DNA from: Paenibacillus sediminis
Lineage (GTDB): Bacteria > Bacillota > Bacilli > Paenibacillales > Paenibacillaceae
Direction of reading: 5' to 3'
DNA: 64,000 nucleotides
NCBI RefSeq assembly: GCF_017873765.1
Contig: NZ_JAGGKP010000004.1
Location: 1-64,000 of the forward strand
The notes beneath the pieces were generated by a model. The model was not told where the DNA came from. It made no database searches and saw only the letters and a program-made list of their open reading frames with translations. Made by a program: the position numbers and the translations under genes. Shown here in pieces: positions 28,547-39,460 of the stretch (position 1 is its first letter; the number at the start of each line of letters is the position of its first letter).

Positions 28547-28591
28547 TGCCCTCTTCCATAGAAGTGGATTTCTAAAGGAGGATTATATAGA

Positions 28592-30049
28592 ATGCAAGTA
28601 CGCAGTAACAACAAGTCCACTTTAAGACAAGGTCTTAAAGCCCGGCACATGACCATGATCGCGCTGGGCGGTTCGATCGGAACTGGGCTCTTTCTTGCAA
28701 GCGGCGGAGCTATTGCTTCAGCCGGACCTGGCGGCGCGCTGCTGGCATATGTCGCAGTAGGAATTATGGTTTATTTCTTGATGACAAGTCTGGGTGAATT
28801 AGCAACCTATATGCCGGATTCCGGATCATTCAGCACTTACGCTACACGTTTTGTTGATCCGTCACTCGGCTTTGCGATGGGCTGGAACTACTGGTATAAC
28901 TGGGCCATTACGATTGCCGCCGAGCTGTCTGCGGCGACACTCATCATCAAATATTGGTTCCCGCATAGCTCCTCTTTCCTGTGGAGTGTATTGTTTTTAG
29001 TATTGCTGTTCGGTCTTAATATTTTATCAGTAAAAGGCTACGGCGAATCTGAATACTGGTTTTCCATTATTAAAGTCGCAACGGTTATAATATTCCTTAC
29101 CGTTGGCGTGCTCATGATCTTTGGTATTATTGGCGGTAAATCCGTTGGATTTACGAACTTTACAGTGGGCAATGCTCCATTTAACGGCGGCTTCTTCGCC
29201 TTCCTTGGCGTCTTTATGGCAGCAGGATTCTCATTCCAAGGTACCGAGCTTGTTGGGGTAGCCGCAGGTGAGAGTGAAGCTCCGAACAAAAATGTGCCGC
29301 GTGCCATTCGCCAAGTGTTCTGGCGTATTTTAATATTTTATATTTTAGCGATTACGGTAATCAGTCTTATTATTCCTTATACAAATCCGAATCTGATTCG
29401 CAGTGATATTGAAAGTATAGGTGTTAGTCCATTTACTTTAGTCTTCGAAAAAGCTGGGCTTGCGTTCGCCGCTTCCGTCATGAACGCTGTCATCCTGACT
29501 TCCGTTCTGTCTGCCGGCAACTCTGGCATGTACGCATCCTCTCGGATGCTGTATGCGCTCGCGAAGGAAGGAAAAGCACCGCAATTTCTCGCTAAGGTGA
29601 ACAAACGAGGCATTCCGATGAATTCTTTGCTCGTTACAGGTGCCATCGGCATGCTCGCCTTCCTCGCTTCGTTCTTCGGGGATGGCGTTGTCTATACATG
29701 GCTGTTAAATGCTTCAGGAATGTGCGGATTTATTACATGGCTTGGGATTGCGATCAGCCACTATCGTTTCCGCAAAGCGTTCATCGCACAAGGACATTCT
29801 CTTGATGAACTGCACTACAAAGCACGTTGGTTCCCATTCGGCCCGATCTTTGCCTTTGTACTTTGTATGATTGTGATTATTGGTCAGAACTTAGGCGCAT
29901 TTACGGGAGGCAAAATTGATTGGTACGGCGTTATCGCTTCGTACATTAGCATTCCGCTCTTCCTTGTCATTTGGCTCGGATACAAATTCAAGCATCAATC
30001 AAAAATCATCCCGCTGAATGAGTGCGACTTGAACCCTCACAATAGATAA
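28592..30049 (+). CDS. lysP: Lysine-specific permease (APC family)
   Basis: 485 residues, twelve membrane spans. The AAT-family start LKARHMTMIALGGSIGTGLFLASG, then AGPGGALLAYV, GWNYWYNWAITIAAELSAA and FQGTELVGVAAGESEAP are as in LysP. Substrate assignment rests on family likeness plus the lysine riboswitch directly upstream. AAAGGAGG lies 10 nt before the ATG. Confidence 0.93.
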   Translation: MQVRSNNKSTLRQGLKARHMTMIALGGSIGTGLFLASGGAIASAGPGGALLAYVAVGIMVYFLMTSLGELATYMPDSGSFSTYATRFVDPSLGFAMGWNYWYNWAITIAAELSAATLIIKYWFPHSSSFLWSVLFLVLLFGLNILSVKGYGESEYWFSIIKVATVIIFLTVGVLMIFGIIGGKSVGFTNFTVGNAPFNGGFFAFLGVFMAAGFSFQGTELVGVAAGESEAPNKNVPRAIRQVFWRILIFYILAITVISLIIPYTNPNLIRSDIESIGVSPFTLVFEKAGLAFAASVMNAVILTSVLSAGNSGMYASSRMLYALAKEGKAPQFLAKVNKRGIPMNSLLVTGAIGMLAFLASFFGDGVVYTWLLNASGMCGFITWLGIAISHYRFRKAFIAQGHSLDELHYKARWFPFGPIFAFVLCMIVIIGQNLGAFTGGKIDWYGVIASYISIPLFLVIWLGYKFKHQSKIIPLNECDLNPHNR

Positions 30050-30058
30050 TTTGATAAA

Positions 30059-30106
30059 AAGAGCTTATAGCAATCCTTGACAGGATACCGCTATAAGCTC
30101 TTTTGT
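30059..30106 (+). terminator. Bidirectional terminator after lysP
   Basis: 13-bp stem AAGAGCTTATAGC with its complement, followed by TTTTGTG; it also serves the convergent MFS gene. Confidence 0.8.
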
Positions 30107-30113
30107 GTACTTA

Positions 30114-31400
30114 CTATTTTGTATCGGTAATAGGTACTTTGAGTGGCGATTGCTCAGTGAACGACTTTCGGTGCAGCAGACCAACCGTCGCAGCTGACAA
30201 GCTGATCCCTGCCCCAAGCAAATAAATATGAACAATGCCGATTTTATCCGCAAGCCATGCCATAAATAACAATGAAATAATAAAAATGAAATTAGTTAAT
30301 GTCGACTGAGCTGACAGCACTTTCGGCAGCAAATCTTTGTGCACAGACCGCTGAATTAACGTCCTTCTTGAAATAGCGGACAGCTCCGTAACTGGACCTG
30401 TTAACAGAATAAGCACCAGCGCCATATAGGGATGCGTATTCAGAGCATAAAGCACTGTCAGTATGACATACACAATCATCCCTGTCACCATTGCTGTAAA
30501 CACTCGCTTTTCTAGCCGGTTAACCATCGTAACGACGAATAAGCCCCCGCCAATTGTACCGGCAAAATAAGCAGAGTTAATAAAGCCCCACCATTCTGTA
30601 CCTTCATTCAGTCTAGTCGTAACAAAAAGCAATGTGAATGAGCCTACCCAAATGGAACCGCCCAGCATATCAATTGCATCCATGAAAGTTAAGGTACGGA
30701 GTCTCGGATGATGCCAAAGAGCTATCCAGCCTTCCTTCATTATATGCCAGCGAGAGGGTCTTGCTTTCTCTCTTTCGATTACCGATTCAAAAGAGGATGT
30801 CTTGAAATGACGAAAATAATTACTATTGCTCTCGGTAGGGTCTTTAATCAACATCGTAAATGCCATCGCTACCCCATACAGAGCTAGAGATAACAACAAC
30901 GTATGTGCCGAACCAAGTACAGCAACAAGTATTCCGCTTAGCCCCCAGCCAGCACATTGTACAATTTGATCGGTTGTCGAAATAAGGCCATTGGCCTTCA
31001 GCAGTCCTTTTCCTTCAGCAAGCCGAGGAACGAGCGCATTTCGCGCCGGTGTGGTCCAGCCATCTAGAAACGACATGAAGAATACGATCGTAAACACAAA
31101 ATAGAAATTATGCCCTTTCGGTACCAAGATCAAATAAATCGTGAGCCCGCCAAACAATATAAACTGGCCGAGCTGTGAGCCGAAGAGCAAAAGCGGCAGT
31201 TGATATTTAGATACGAGAAGCGGAGCTAGTAAACCGCTTATTGTCTGTGACGCCACTCGGAAAAATGGCACAAGTACCGCTGCGAGCGCCGAGTTCGTCT
31301 GGTCTAATACCAAATAGGTAAGCGCCATAATATAAACGACATCCGCTGCGTTAGAAATAGTCTGCGTTCCCCATAAATAGTAGAATGACTTCTTCAGCAT
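30114..31400 (-). CDS. MFS transporter
   Basis: 428 residues, about twelve membrane spans. It starts FYYLWGTQTISNAADVVYIMALTYLVLDQT, with a cytosolic loop near 195-215 and the mid-protein repeat expected of the superfamily. It resembles drug/siderophore-type exporters (MFS_3); substrate unknown. The ribosome site is weak. Confidence 0.8.
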   Translation of the reverse strand: MLKKSFYYLWGTQTISNAADVVYIMALTYLVLDQTNSALAAVLVPFFRVASQTISGLLAPLLVSKYQLPLLLFGSQLGQFILFGGLTIYLILVPKGHNFYFVFTIVFFMSFLDGWTTPARNALVPRLAEGKGLLKANGLISTTDQIVQCAGWGLSGILVAVLGSAHTLLLSLALYGVAMAFTMLIKDPTESNSNYFRHFKTSSFESVIEREKARPSRWHIMKEGWIALWHHPRLRTLTFMDAIDMLGGSIWVGSFTLLFVTTRLNEGTEWWGFINSAYFAGTIGGGLFVVTMVNRLEKRVFTAMVTGMIVYVILTVLYALNTHPYMALVLILLTGPVTELSAISRRTLIQRSVHKDLLPKVLSAQSTLTNFIFIISLLFMAWLADKIGIVHIYLLGAGISLSAATVGLLHRKSFTEQSPLKVPITDTK

Positions 31401-31484
31401 ATTTAATTATCGTTCCCCTTAGTTTTCTGATTAGTAAGTTATGAGGCCAAGGGATTGATCAAGGCGGAGTCATTGTTTTTCCAG

Positions 31485-32609
31485 TTATTTTGTCCATTCG
31501 ATTTCTACCATCCAATCACCCGTATCTTCAAACGGGCTCATACTATATTTAATTTGGTTTAAGCCTAAGTTATAGAGCTTCTGCAAATCTTGCTCCAGAC
31601 TGCTCTTGGACCCGTCGTACCGAAAGGTGAGTTTACGATCTCCTGCTTTTACAGCCGCAGTCACCTTTTCGTTTAACTGAGCGGATGTACTTACGATTTC
31701 ACTCTCGAGATAAAAATTATAGCCTAATTGTTTCTCTAGTTTCGTATAAAAAGCACTCTTGCTCTGATCCTGCCAAATAAGTGCACTTAACGTTTCTCGG
31801 TACAAAGTAACCGCGGGAGGATATGTTTTCGTCCAGCTGTGATCCTTCTTCATCTGTACATCTGTTCGCAAATAATAGGCAGTGTGAACTTCGCCCTGAT
31901 CTGGGAGCGGATCGTCCCAAGTCGTGTCCAGATGGTACCACTTGCCGCCGAGAAGAACTAAGTTCCAAGCGTGAAGCTGGCCTCCAGCCTGTCCTTCCAC
32001 TATTATATTCGTAATTCCTGCGCTTTTCAGCATTTTGTAAGTAAGGAGTGAGTAACCTTGGCAGACTGCCCTTCCCGTCTTCAATCCTTCATATGCAGTG
32101 TAGTAGTCCATGCTCTCATCATATTTTAAATGCAAGACGACCCAATCATGAATGACTTTCACCTTCTCGTGATCGTTCATTCCCGGTTTGATCAGCTCTT
32201 TGAGGATGCTCTTCACTTGTGAATCCACGTAATCTGTCTGTTCCTTCGTCTCTCGGTAGGTAAGATCAACGGTCACATTTACAGACATCGACGTTCCTTG
32301 CCATTGGAAGGAATAGCGATCTAAAATATACATCGTATACGGATCGCTCTCGAGCGCAGCTTGAAGCGCCTTATCTAGAACAGATTTCAGCTTATCTGTA
32401 CTTCCTTTATATTTAAAAGTAATGATATGGTTACGCAAGGTAAGTCCGGCGATCAACTTCTGCTGAATTTCGCCCGGTGTCTTGAGAGCCCCTGTACTTG
32501 TGGCCGCATACACCTGACTCCATTGAAGCGTTGTCGGTAACACCGCTGTTAGTAAAGATCCTGCAATTACTAACTTAAGCAGCCTATAACGATGCTTGAG
32601 CACAGCCAT
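31485..32609 (-). CDS. Secreted transglutaminase-like protein
   Basis: 374 residues. Signal peptide (1-35, cleavage likely after VYA), then a transglutaminase-like core with the Cys-His-Asp triad in GRAVCQGYS, QLHAWN and YHLDTTWDD. Flanking repeats are similar to each other (TLRNHIITFKYKGSTDKLKSVL near 56 and KLTFRYDGSKSSLEQDL near 325). It is probably a cell-surface cysteine protease or peptidase rather than a cross-linker. AGGAGG lies five nt before the ATG. Confidence 0.82.
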   Translation of the reverse strand: MAVLKHRYRLLKLVIAGSLLTAVLPTTLQWSQVYAATSTGALKTPGEIQQKLIAGLTLRNHIITFKYKGSTDKLKSVLDKALQAALESDPYTMYILDRYSFQWQGTSMSVNVTVDLTYRETKEQTDYVDSQVKSILKELIKPGMNDHEKVKVIHDWVVLHLKYDESMDYYTAYEGLKTGRAVCQGYSLLTYKMLKSAGITNIIVEGQAGGQLHAWNLVLLGGKWYHLDTTWDDPLPDQGEVHTAYYLRTDVQMKKDHSWTKTYPPAVTLYRETLSALIWQDQSKSAFYTKLEKQLGYNFYLESEIVSTSAQLNEKVTAAVKAGDRKLTFRYDGSKSSLEQDLQKLYNLGLNQIKYSMSPFEDTGDWMVEIEWTK

Positions 32610-32759
32610 TTCCGCCTCCTCTTTAAACGATGTCTTCTATTTATATGCGGACAAATCGCTATATAATCCGAACTTATCATGAGTTCCAAAGATAACCTTA
32701 TTTTATCATATGTACCAGAAGATGAATATTTAACTGACAAAGAAACATTGGCATCATCG

Positions 32760-34073
32760 TTACTCTGTAAAAATATATTGGTTGAGAACGGATTTGAGCA
32801 GCTCTTCCCGCCCTGATTTATTAAGACGCGGCTGTTCATTATGTAGAGCATATTCAGCGAGTGACTTCAGCGTTGCTTTGCCCGAGACAATCTCTGCTCC
32901 AATCCCTTCGTTAAAGCTGCTGTATCGCTGCTCGGTAATATTCTCAAACACACGATCTTCAATTAATTTTGCTGCTACTTTAAGCCCTTTGGCGAATGTG
33001 TCCATACCAGCAATATGAGCGAGGAACAAATCGTCAGGCTCGAATGAAGCACGGCGTACCTTCGCGTCAAAATTTATACCTCCGCGCCCAAGTCCCCCGT
33101 TTTGCAGCACTTCATACATGGCGAGCGTAGCAGAATAGATGTTTACAGGGAACTCGTCTGTATCCCAGCCGATGAGTAAATCCCCTTGGTTCGCATCAAG
33201 CGAACCGAGCATACCGTTGACGCGAGCTATACGCAATTCATGTTCAAAATTGTGTGCAGCTAACGTCGCATGGTTCGCTTCTAAGTTTAATTTAAAATGG
33301 TCATCGAGCCCGTAATTTTGTAAAAATGCGATCGTTGTTGCCGCATCGAAATCATATTGGTGCTTCGTTGGCTCTTTCGGTTTCGGTTCAATGAGAAATT
33401 GAGCTTCAAACCCAATATCCTTCGCATAATCAACGGCCATCTGGAGCATTCGGGCCAAATTATCGAGCTCAAGCCGAAGGTTCGTATTCAGCAAAGTATC
33501 ATACCCTTCACGTCCACCCCAGAACACATAGTTCTGAGCTCCAAGACGTCTGCCTACTTCGAGACCTTTCTTAATTTGACCTGCAGCATAAGCGTATACA
33601 TCTGCATTGCATGTTGTTGCTGCACCATGGACATACCTAGGGTGCGTGAACAAATTCGCGGTATTCCACAACAGTTTCTTCCCGCTTGATTTCATATGTT
33701 CTTCAATTAAATCTACAACAGTATCAATATGATTATAAAATTCACGGAGGCTGTCGCCTTCAGGGGCGATATCTATATCATGAAAGCAGAAGAAGGGAAT
33801 TCCTGTCTTGTCCAAAAACTCAAAAGCGGCCTCAACCCGAACCTTTGCCAAATCAAGTCCGCTATATTTATGCCACGAACGAACGGATGTATTTGCACCA
33901 AACGGATCTGCACCGCCTGCCGTCAATGTGTGCCAGTAAGCCATACTGAAGCGTAAATGCTCTGCCATCGTCTTGCCAGCAATCACTTCTCTAGCATTGT
34001 AAAATTTATAAGCGTATGGATTTGTCGACTTGCTGCCCTCGTATTCAATCTTACCCACTTCAAAATAAGACAT
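32760..34073 (-). CDS. xylA: Xylose isomerase
   Basis: 437 residues, the usual length. Catalytic HDID motif near 98-101 ([11 protein letters not shown]), metal/substrate residues in [15 protein letters not shown] and [11 protein letters not shown], and a C-terminal GWDTDEFP block. It converts D-xylose to D-xylulose. The frame extends upstream to 34154, but AAAGGAGGG eight nt before ATG 34073 and family length fix the start. No xylB, xylR or xylose transporter is adjacent. Confidence 0.95.
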   Translation of the reverse strand: MSYFEVGKIEYEGSKSTNPYAYKFYNAREVIAGKTMAEHLRFSMAYWHTLTAGGADPFGANTSVRSWHKYSGLDLAKVRVEAAFEFLDKTGIPFFCFHDIDIAPEGDSLREFYNHIDTVVDLIEEHMKSSGKKLLWNTANLFTHPRYVHGAATTCNADVYAYAAGQIKKGLEVGRRLGAQNYVFWGGREGYDTLLNTNLRLELDNLARMLQMAVDYAKDIGFEAQFLIEPKPKEPTKHQYDFDAATTIAFLQNYGLDDHFKLNLEANHATLAAHNFEHELRIARVNGMLGSLDANQGDLLIGWDTDEFPVNIYSATLAMYEVLQNGGLGRGGINFDAKVRRASFEPDDLFLAHIAGMDTFAKGLKVAAKLIEDRVFENITEQRYSSFNEGIGAEIVSGKATLKSLAEYALHNEQPRLNKSGREELLKSVLNQYIFTE

Positions 34074-34092
34074 ATGAAAAGCCCTCCTTTTC

Positions 34093-34106
34093 TGAAAGCG
34101 TTTACA
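34093..34106 (-). promoter_or_regulatory. CcpA catabolite-responsive element (cre) of xylA
   Basis: Minus strand TGTAAACGCTTTCA, a full match to the cre consensus TGWAARCGYTWWCW, placed between the xylA promoter and its ribosome site. Bound CcpA would act as a roadblock in the presence of glucose. Confidence 0.85.
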
Positions 34107-34111
34107 AAAAT

Positions 34112-34154
34112 ATCCTATCATACTCCATTCATCGTTGTCTATTCGTTTAAACAA
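34112..34154 (-). promoter_or_regulatory. xylA promoter with adjacent palindrome
   Basis: Minus strand TAGACA (34136-34141), 18-nt spacer, TAGGAT (34112-34117). Directly upstream, TTCGTTTAAACAA (34142-34154) is a near-perfect palindrome that could bind a XylR-type repressor or other regulator; XylR identity is a guess. Confidence 0.45.
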
Positions 34155-34361
34155 GTTTTCAATATGTATGAATATGCTTACTTAAATAAATATAGAATGG
34201 GATCTCGAAATTTTAATTACTGAGAATTGACGTAAAATTGACGTATTTGACGCTCACAAATTAAGGAAATAAATCATTCATTTCGGTATAATAGAAATAT
34301 TGTGATACGCTCTACATACATCATTGTACACAGTATAAAACGATTGGAGAGAAGATTGACG

Positions 34362-34562
34362 ATGACCATTGTCAACATTTCAGACATCTCAGCTGAACTA
34401 TTGCTTACGGTACTGTTCTTCTTAATTATTATCGCACCGCTTATTAGCCTTGGTATATTACGGTTATTCGAATCTAAGAAAAAAGTTGGACTGCGTCTCA
34501 TCGGTGCTGGTGTTCTATGCTTCATAGCTTTTGAAATTATTTTATCCGTGTTTTTTGCTTAG
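34362..34562 (+). CDS. Small membrane protein
   Basis: 66 residues with two hydrophobic segments (about 10-33 and 45-65) separated by a basic turn FESKKKVGLRL. GGAGAG upstream could serve ATG 34362 or an in-frame TTG at 34356. A TATAAT at 34287-34292 may be its -10. No known family. Confidence 0.6.
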   Translation: MTIVNISDISAELLLTVLFFLIIIAPLISLGILRLFESKKKVGLRLIGAGVLCFIAFEIILSVFFA

Positions 34563-34595
34563 GAAGACATCTTTAGTAATTTGATCTCATACATA

Positions 34596-34632
34596 AAAAG
34601 CTGCGTCTGATCGTGTCAGACACAGCTTTTTT
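34596..34632 (+). terminator. Bidirectional terminator
   Basis: Stem AAAAGCTGCGTCTGA paired with TCAGACACAGCTTTT (one mismatch), then T-run, between convergent genes. Confidence 0.8.
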
Positions 34633-34645
34633 ATCTATCTATAAG

Positions 34646-34885
34646 TTAGGCGTTGTATTCAGCGAGTGCTTTATCAAATTGAAGTTTGTTCATACCTAGA
34701 ATTTTAAAGTCGCCGATCACCGTTAAAGGAACTGCGCGAACTCCCATATCGTATACTTGTTGCGCATATTCTTCGTTAAGCTCAATGTTGCGCTCTTCGT
34801 AAGAAATGCCTTTGTCTGCCAAAAAGCTTTTTACTTGTTTGCAATGCGGACAGTTTGTAGTTGTGTATACAACAACGTTCTCCAT
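34646..34885 (-). CDS. Glutaredoxin/NrdH-like protein
   Basis: 79 residues, thioredoxin fold with active site CPHC (residues 10-13) in VVYTTTNCPHCKQVKSF and a cis-Pro in RAVPLTVIGD. Likely a small dithiol reductant; with trxB 71 bp upstream, direct reduction by thioredoxin reductase (NrdH style) is plausible. GAGGTGAG seven nt before ATG 34885 sets the start. Confidence 0.85.
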   Translation of the reverse strand: MENVVVYTTTNCPHCKQVKSFLADKGISYEERNIELNEEYAQQVYDMGVRAVPLTVIGDFKILGMNKLQFDKALAEYNA

Positions 34886-34956
34886 GATTTTTCTCACCTC
34901 AAACTAAAATTATGTCAGCAACCATGCAGTATCTATTATGACAGCGGGCACATTTA

Positions 34957-35898
34957 TTATGCTTGTACCGAGCTGTGTTCTAAGCTTTCAATAAATTTCT
35001 CAGCGTCGAGCGCTGCCATACAGCCGCTGCCTGCAGCCGTAATCGCTTGTTTGTAGCGTGTATCCTGAACGTCGCCGCAAGCGAATACACCTGGAATGTT
35101 CGTTTCAGATGTGCCAGGACGAGTGATGATATAGCCATGTTCATCTGTATCAATTTGGCCGCCTAAGAAGCGAGTATTTGGTGTGTGTCCAATTGCAACG
35201 AACAAACCAGTTCCTTCAATGATTTCTTCTTCACCTGTTTCATTGTTGCGAACTTTGAGTCCTTTAATGCCTGTCTCGCTCGTAACCACTTCAATGGGTG
35301 TACGGTTTAGTGCCCATTCAACCTTCTCATTGCTGCGCACGCGGTCTTGCATGATTTTGGATGCGCGCAGTTCATTACGACGGTGCACCACGGTTACTTT
35401 AGAACCGAAGCGAGTCAAGAAATTAGCTTCTTCTAGGGCTGAGTCCCCGCCGCCCACAACGATAATTTCTTTGCCGCGGAAGAAGAATCCGTCGCAAGTT
35501 GCGCACGTACTTACACCGCGACCAACATTGTCTTGTTCTCCAGGGATGCCCAAATATTTAGCACTAGCACCTGTAGAAATAATTAATGTCTCTGCCTCAA
35601 GTTCACCAAGGCCTTCAACACTTAATTTAAATGGACGTTTGCTCAGATCCACGCTATTGACCCAACCGCTGCGGAATTCCGCACCGAAACGTTCTGCTTG
35701 CTTACGCATGTTATCCATAAGCTCTGGTCCCATAATACCTTCTGGGAAACCTGGGAAGTTCTCAACTTCTGTCGTTGTCGTCAATTGACCGCCTGGTTCG
35801 GGACCTTCAATGACAAGCGGATTTAGGTTAGCACGTGCTAAATAAATAGCCGCAGTTAATCCCGCTGGGCCAGTACCTATAATAATTGATTTGTACAT
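34957..35898 (-). CDS. trxB: Thioredoxin reductase
   Basis: 313 residues. FAD motif GTGPAGLTAAIY at the start, redox pair CATC (Cys132/Cys135), NADPH motif GGGDSALEEA and the final FAD block GVFACGDVQD.RYKQAITAAGSG. It reduces thioredoxin with NADPH. GGGAGG seven nt before ATG 35898 sets the start. It lies upstream of the glutaredoxin-like gene in the same direction. Confidence 0.95.
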   Translation of the reverse strand: MYKSIIIGTGPAGLTAAIYLARANLNPLVIEGPEPGGQLTTTTEVENFPGFPEGIMGPELMDNMRKQAERFGAEFRSGWVNSVDLSKRPFKLSVEGLGELEAETLIISTGASAKYLGIPGEQDNVGRGVSTCATCDGFFFRGKEIIVVGGGDSALEEANFLTRFGSKVTVVHRRNELRASKIMQDRVRSNEKVEWALNRTPIEVVTSETGIKGLKVRNNETGEEEIIEGTGLFVAIGHTPNTRFLGGQIDTDEHGYIITRPGTSETNIPGVFACGDVQDTRYKQAITAAGSGCMAALDAEKFIESLEHSSVQA

Positions 35899-36150
35899 CA
35901 ATAATTCCTCCCTCATGGATCTTCTTATTTAAGATGATTTTACTTGATAGGACCCATATATAATGTAATACAGATTACAAAGCTAGCATCAGAAAGTATA
36001 AAGAATCGTTCCTTTGGCAATAAAAAGTAGCTTTCCTGCATACAGTAAACTATATCATAAAAATGTTTGCTATGGGCAAGGATCTTGGTAAACCCCGTAG
36101 GGTATATCTGTACACATAACAATTATTAAAATTTCGATCTTTCTTAATTA

Positions 36151-36196
36151 TAATAATTATTATTTAAAATTAATTATGCTGATAATGTCGTATAAT
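36151..36196 (+). promoter_or_regulatory. ZIP gene promoter with Per/Fur-type box
   Basis: TTATAATAATTATTA (36151-36165) matches the PerR consensus TTATAAT-N-ATTATAA at all but one position, and the Fur box less well. It covers the -35 zone of a promoter whose -10 is TATAAT at 36191-36196. The rest of 35899-36283 is AT-rich and shows no gene. Confidence 0.55.
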
Positions 36197-36283
36197 GTCA
36201 ATATTGATTCGAAAGTTTAAAATGAAGTTTGTATGAACTTAAAGACGCTTTGAAAAAGGTAATCATACGGAGGACTACACTGC

Positions 36284-37015
36284 ATGATTGAGCCATTTAT
36301 AGGCAGTTTCATATCGGCCATGTCCACTGGACTTGGGGCAGTTCCGATACTATTTATGAGAAAGGTTACTCATCGTTTACGTGATATTTTACTAGCCTAT
36401 GCTGCTGGTATTATGACCTCTGCATCCGTCTATAACTTAATCCCTCAAGCTCTCGAGTTATCCAACCTGTTCGTTATTTTTGCCGGCATCATGCTGGGAA
36501 GTATGTTAATGCTTATTTTAGAAATGAAAATTCCTCATATTGAGCTCGAAAATAGTACGGGCTATCACCTGAACATTGAAACAAGATCATTTCTGATCAT
36601 TACGGCCATCACGCTCCACAATCTTCCCGAAGGACTATCGGTCGGTGTCAGCTATGCCAGCAATACGGAGAGCCTGGGAAATCTAATCGCTTTTTCAATA
36701 GGCTTGCAAAATGCTCCAGAAGGATTCCTTGTTGCACTGTTCCTCGTGAATCAAGATATTAATCGCTGGAAGGCTCTCGGCATCGCGACCTTAACCGGCG
36801 TTGTAGAAATTGTAACAAGTATGCTTGGTTACTCGCTTAGCTCCGTTATTTCCGGACTGGTACCGTATGGACTTGCATTCGCAGCAGGGGCGATGATGTT
36901 CGTAGTATATAAGGAACTCATCCCTGAAAGCCACGGCGACGGCAATCAGCGGGTGGCTACGGTCTCATTTATTCTTGGACTTGTAACGATGATTTGGCTG
37001 ACAGAAGTGTTCTGA
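36284..37015 (+). CDS. ZIP family metal transporter
   Basis: 243 residues, about eight membrane spans. The metal path motifs are HNLPEGLSVGV (about 112) and QNAPEGFLVAL (about 147), as in ZupT-type ZIP proteins, and ELIPESHGDG lies near the end. It probably imports divalent metal (Zn, Fe or Mn). CGGAGG-type ribosome site upstream. Divergent from trxB with a Per/Fur-like box between. Confidence 0.88.
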   Translation: MIEPFIGSFISAMSTGLGAVPILFMRKVTHRLRDILLAYAAGIMTSASVYNLIPQALELSNLFVIFAGIMLGSMLMLILEMKIPHIELENSTGYHLNIETRSFLIITAITLHNLPEGLSVGVSYASNTESLGNLIAFSIGLQNAPEGFLVALFLVNQDINRWKALGIATLTGVVEIVTSMLGYSLSSVISGLVPYGLAFAAGAMMFVVYKELIPESHGDGNQRVATVSFILGLVTMIWLTEVF

Positions 37016-37032
37016 ACGATATACCTATATTA

Positions 37033-37087
37033 AAAAAATAAGGCTGTTTCCTTCAAAGAGTAAAGACTCAAAGGAAAACAGCCTTTT
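37033..37087 (+). terminator. Bidirectional terminator between ZIP gene and metY
   Basis: Stem AAGGCTGTTTCCTT paired with AAGGAAAACAGCCTT, flanked by A7 and T7. Confidence 0.8.
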
Positions 37088-37105
37088 TTTATAAGGGATC
37101 AGTGC

Positions 37106-38464
<1,359 letters not shown>

Positions 38465-38540
38465 TCATTTGAAAAGAGTTAATTCCGATAAATCTGATGC
38501 GTAATAATAGAATTGAGTACAATTCCTTGTTGTATAACGA

Positions 38541-38578
38541 AAAAAGGTCCCTTTCCTGAATTACTTGGAAAGAGACCT
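38541..38578 (-). terminator. Terminator after deoC
   Basis: Stem AGGTC.CTTTCC/GGAAAG.GACCT with a mismatch and T6 on the minus strand. Confidence 0.75.
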
Positions 38579-38590
38579 CTTCAATGTCAT

Positions 38591-39265
38591 TTAATATGCT
38601 GTACTCGATTGCTCGCCTTTCGCAATGGCTACTCCGCCGCTTGTACCAATGCGAGTTGCGCCGGCTTCAACCATGGCTTTTGCGTCTTCTGCGCTGCGAA
38701 CCCCGCCCGAAGCTTTTACGCCGATGTTGGGTCCAACCGTTTTACGCATGAGCGCAACATCTTCTTTCGTAGCACCGCCTGTGGAGAAGCCTGTCGATGT
38801 CTTCACGAAATCCGCACCAGCTTCTACGGACAACTGACAAGCGCGAACCTTCTCTTCGTCCGTAAGCAGGCATGTCTCAATAATCACTTTCGTGAGCGCT
38901 TTACCGCGTGCAGCTTCGACTACAGCCGCGATATCCCGCTTCACGAGTTCATTATTACCATCCTTAAGCGCACCGATATTAATGACCATATCCACTTCAG
39001 TTGCACCATTCTCAATCGCGTTCTTGGCTTCAAACGCTTTTGTTTCCGGTGTTGTGGCTCCGAGAGGAAAACCGATGACCGTGCAAACCTTAACTTCAGT
39101 ATCACGTAGAATCTCATATGCAGTACTTACCCATGTTGGATTTACACAAACGGAAGCAAACCCATATTGTTTCGCTTCTTGAGCGAGCTTAATGATGTCT
39201 TCTTTTCTCGCATCTGCTTTAAGAAGCGTATGATCGATAATTTTCGTGATGGACTGCTGATTCAT
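38591..39265 (-). CDS. deoC: Deoxyribose-phosphate aldolase
   Basis: 224 residues. Start [14 protein letters not shown], Schiff-base lysine in [16 protein letters not shown], second active-site lysine in [11 protein letters not shown]. It splits deoxyribose-5-phosphate into glyceraldehyde-3-phosphate and acetaldehyde in nucleoside catabolism. It is alone, without pdp, nupC or deoR nearby. Confidence 0.95.
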   Translation of the reverse strand: MNQQSITKIIDHTLLKADARKEDIIKLAQEAKQYGFASVCVNPTWVSTAYEILRDTEVKVCTVIGFPLGATTPETKAFEAKNAIENGATEVDMVINIGALKDGNNELVKRDIAAVVEAARGKALTKVIIETCLLTDEEKVRACQLSVEAGADFVKTSTGFSTGGATKEDVALMRKTVGPNIGVKASGGVRSAEDAKAMVEAGATRIGTSGGVAIAKGEQSSTAY

Positions 39266-39460
39266 GACTTATTTCCTCCTAGGTTTAATTAGACACTTGA
39301 TCCAAATCTTCTACACTTTATTCTCCTCATTGTGATCTAAATCCTTCTGTAATCCCTCATATTAGAATGATCAAAGTGCGCATTTTACATGTGCCCAAAA
39401 GTTGTTATCATTTAAATAGGCACTTATCTATTTTATATGAGGTCTGATGGGAGAATACAT

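Noticed and set aside
35183-35788. Open frame of 201 codons opposite trxB
   Set aside because: Shadow of trxB codon bias; low-complexity Ser/Pro-rich product and no ribosome site.
38513-39109. Open frame of 198 codons opposite deoC
   Set aside because: Antisense shadow that also runs through the deoC terminator.
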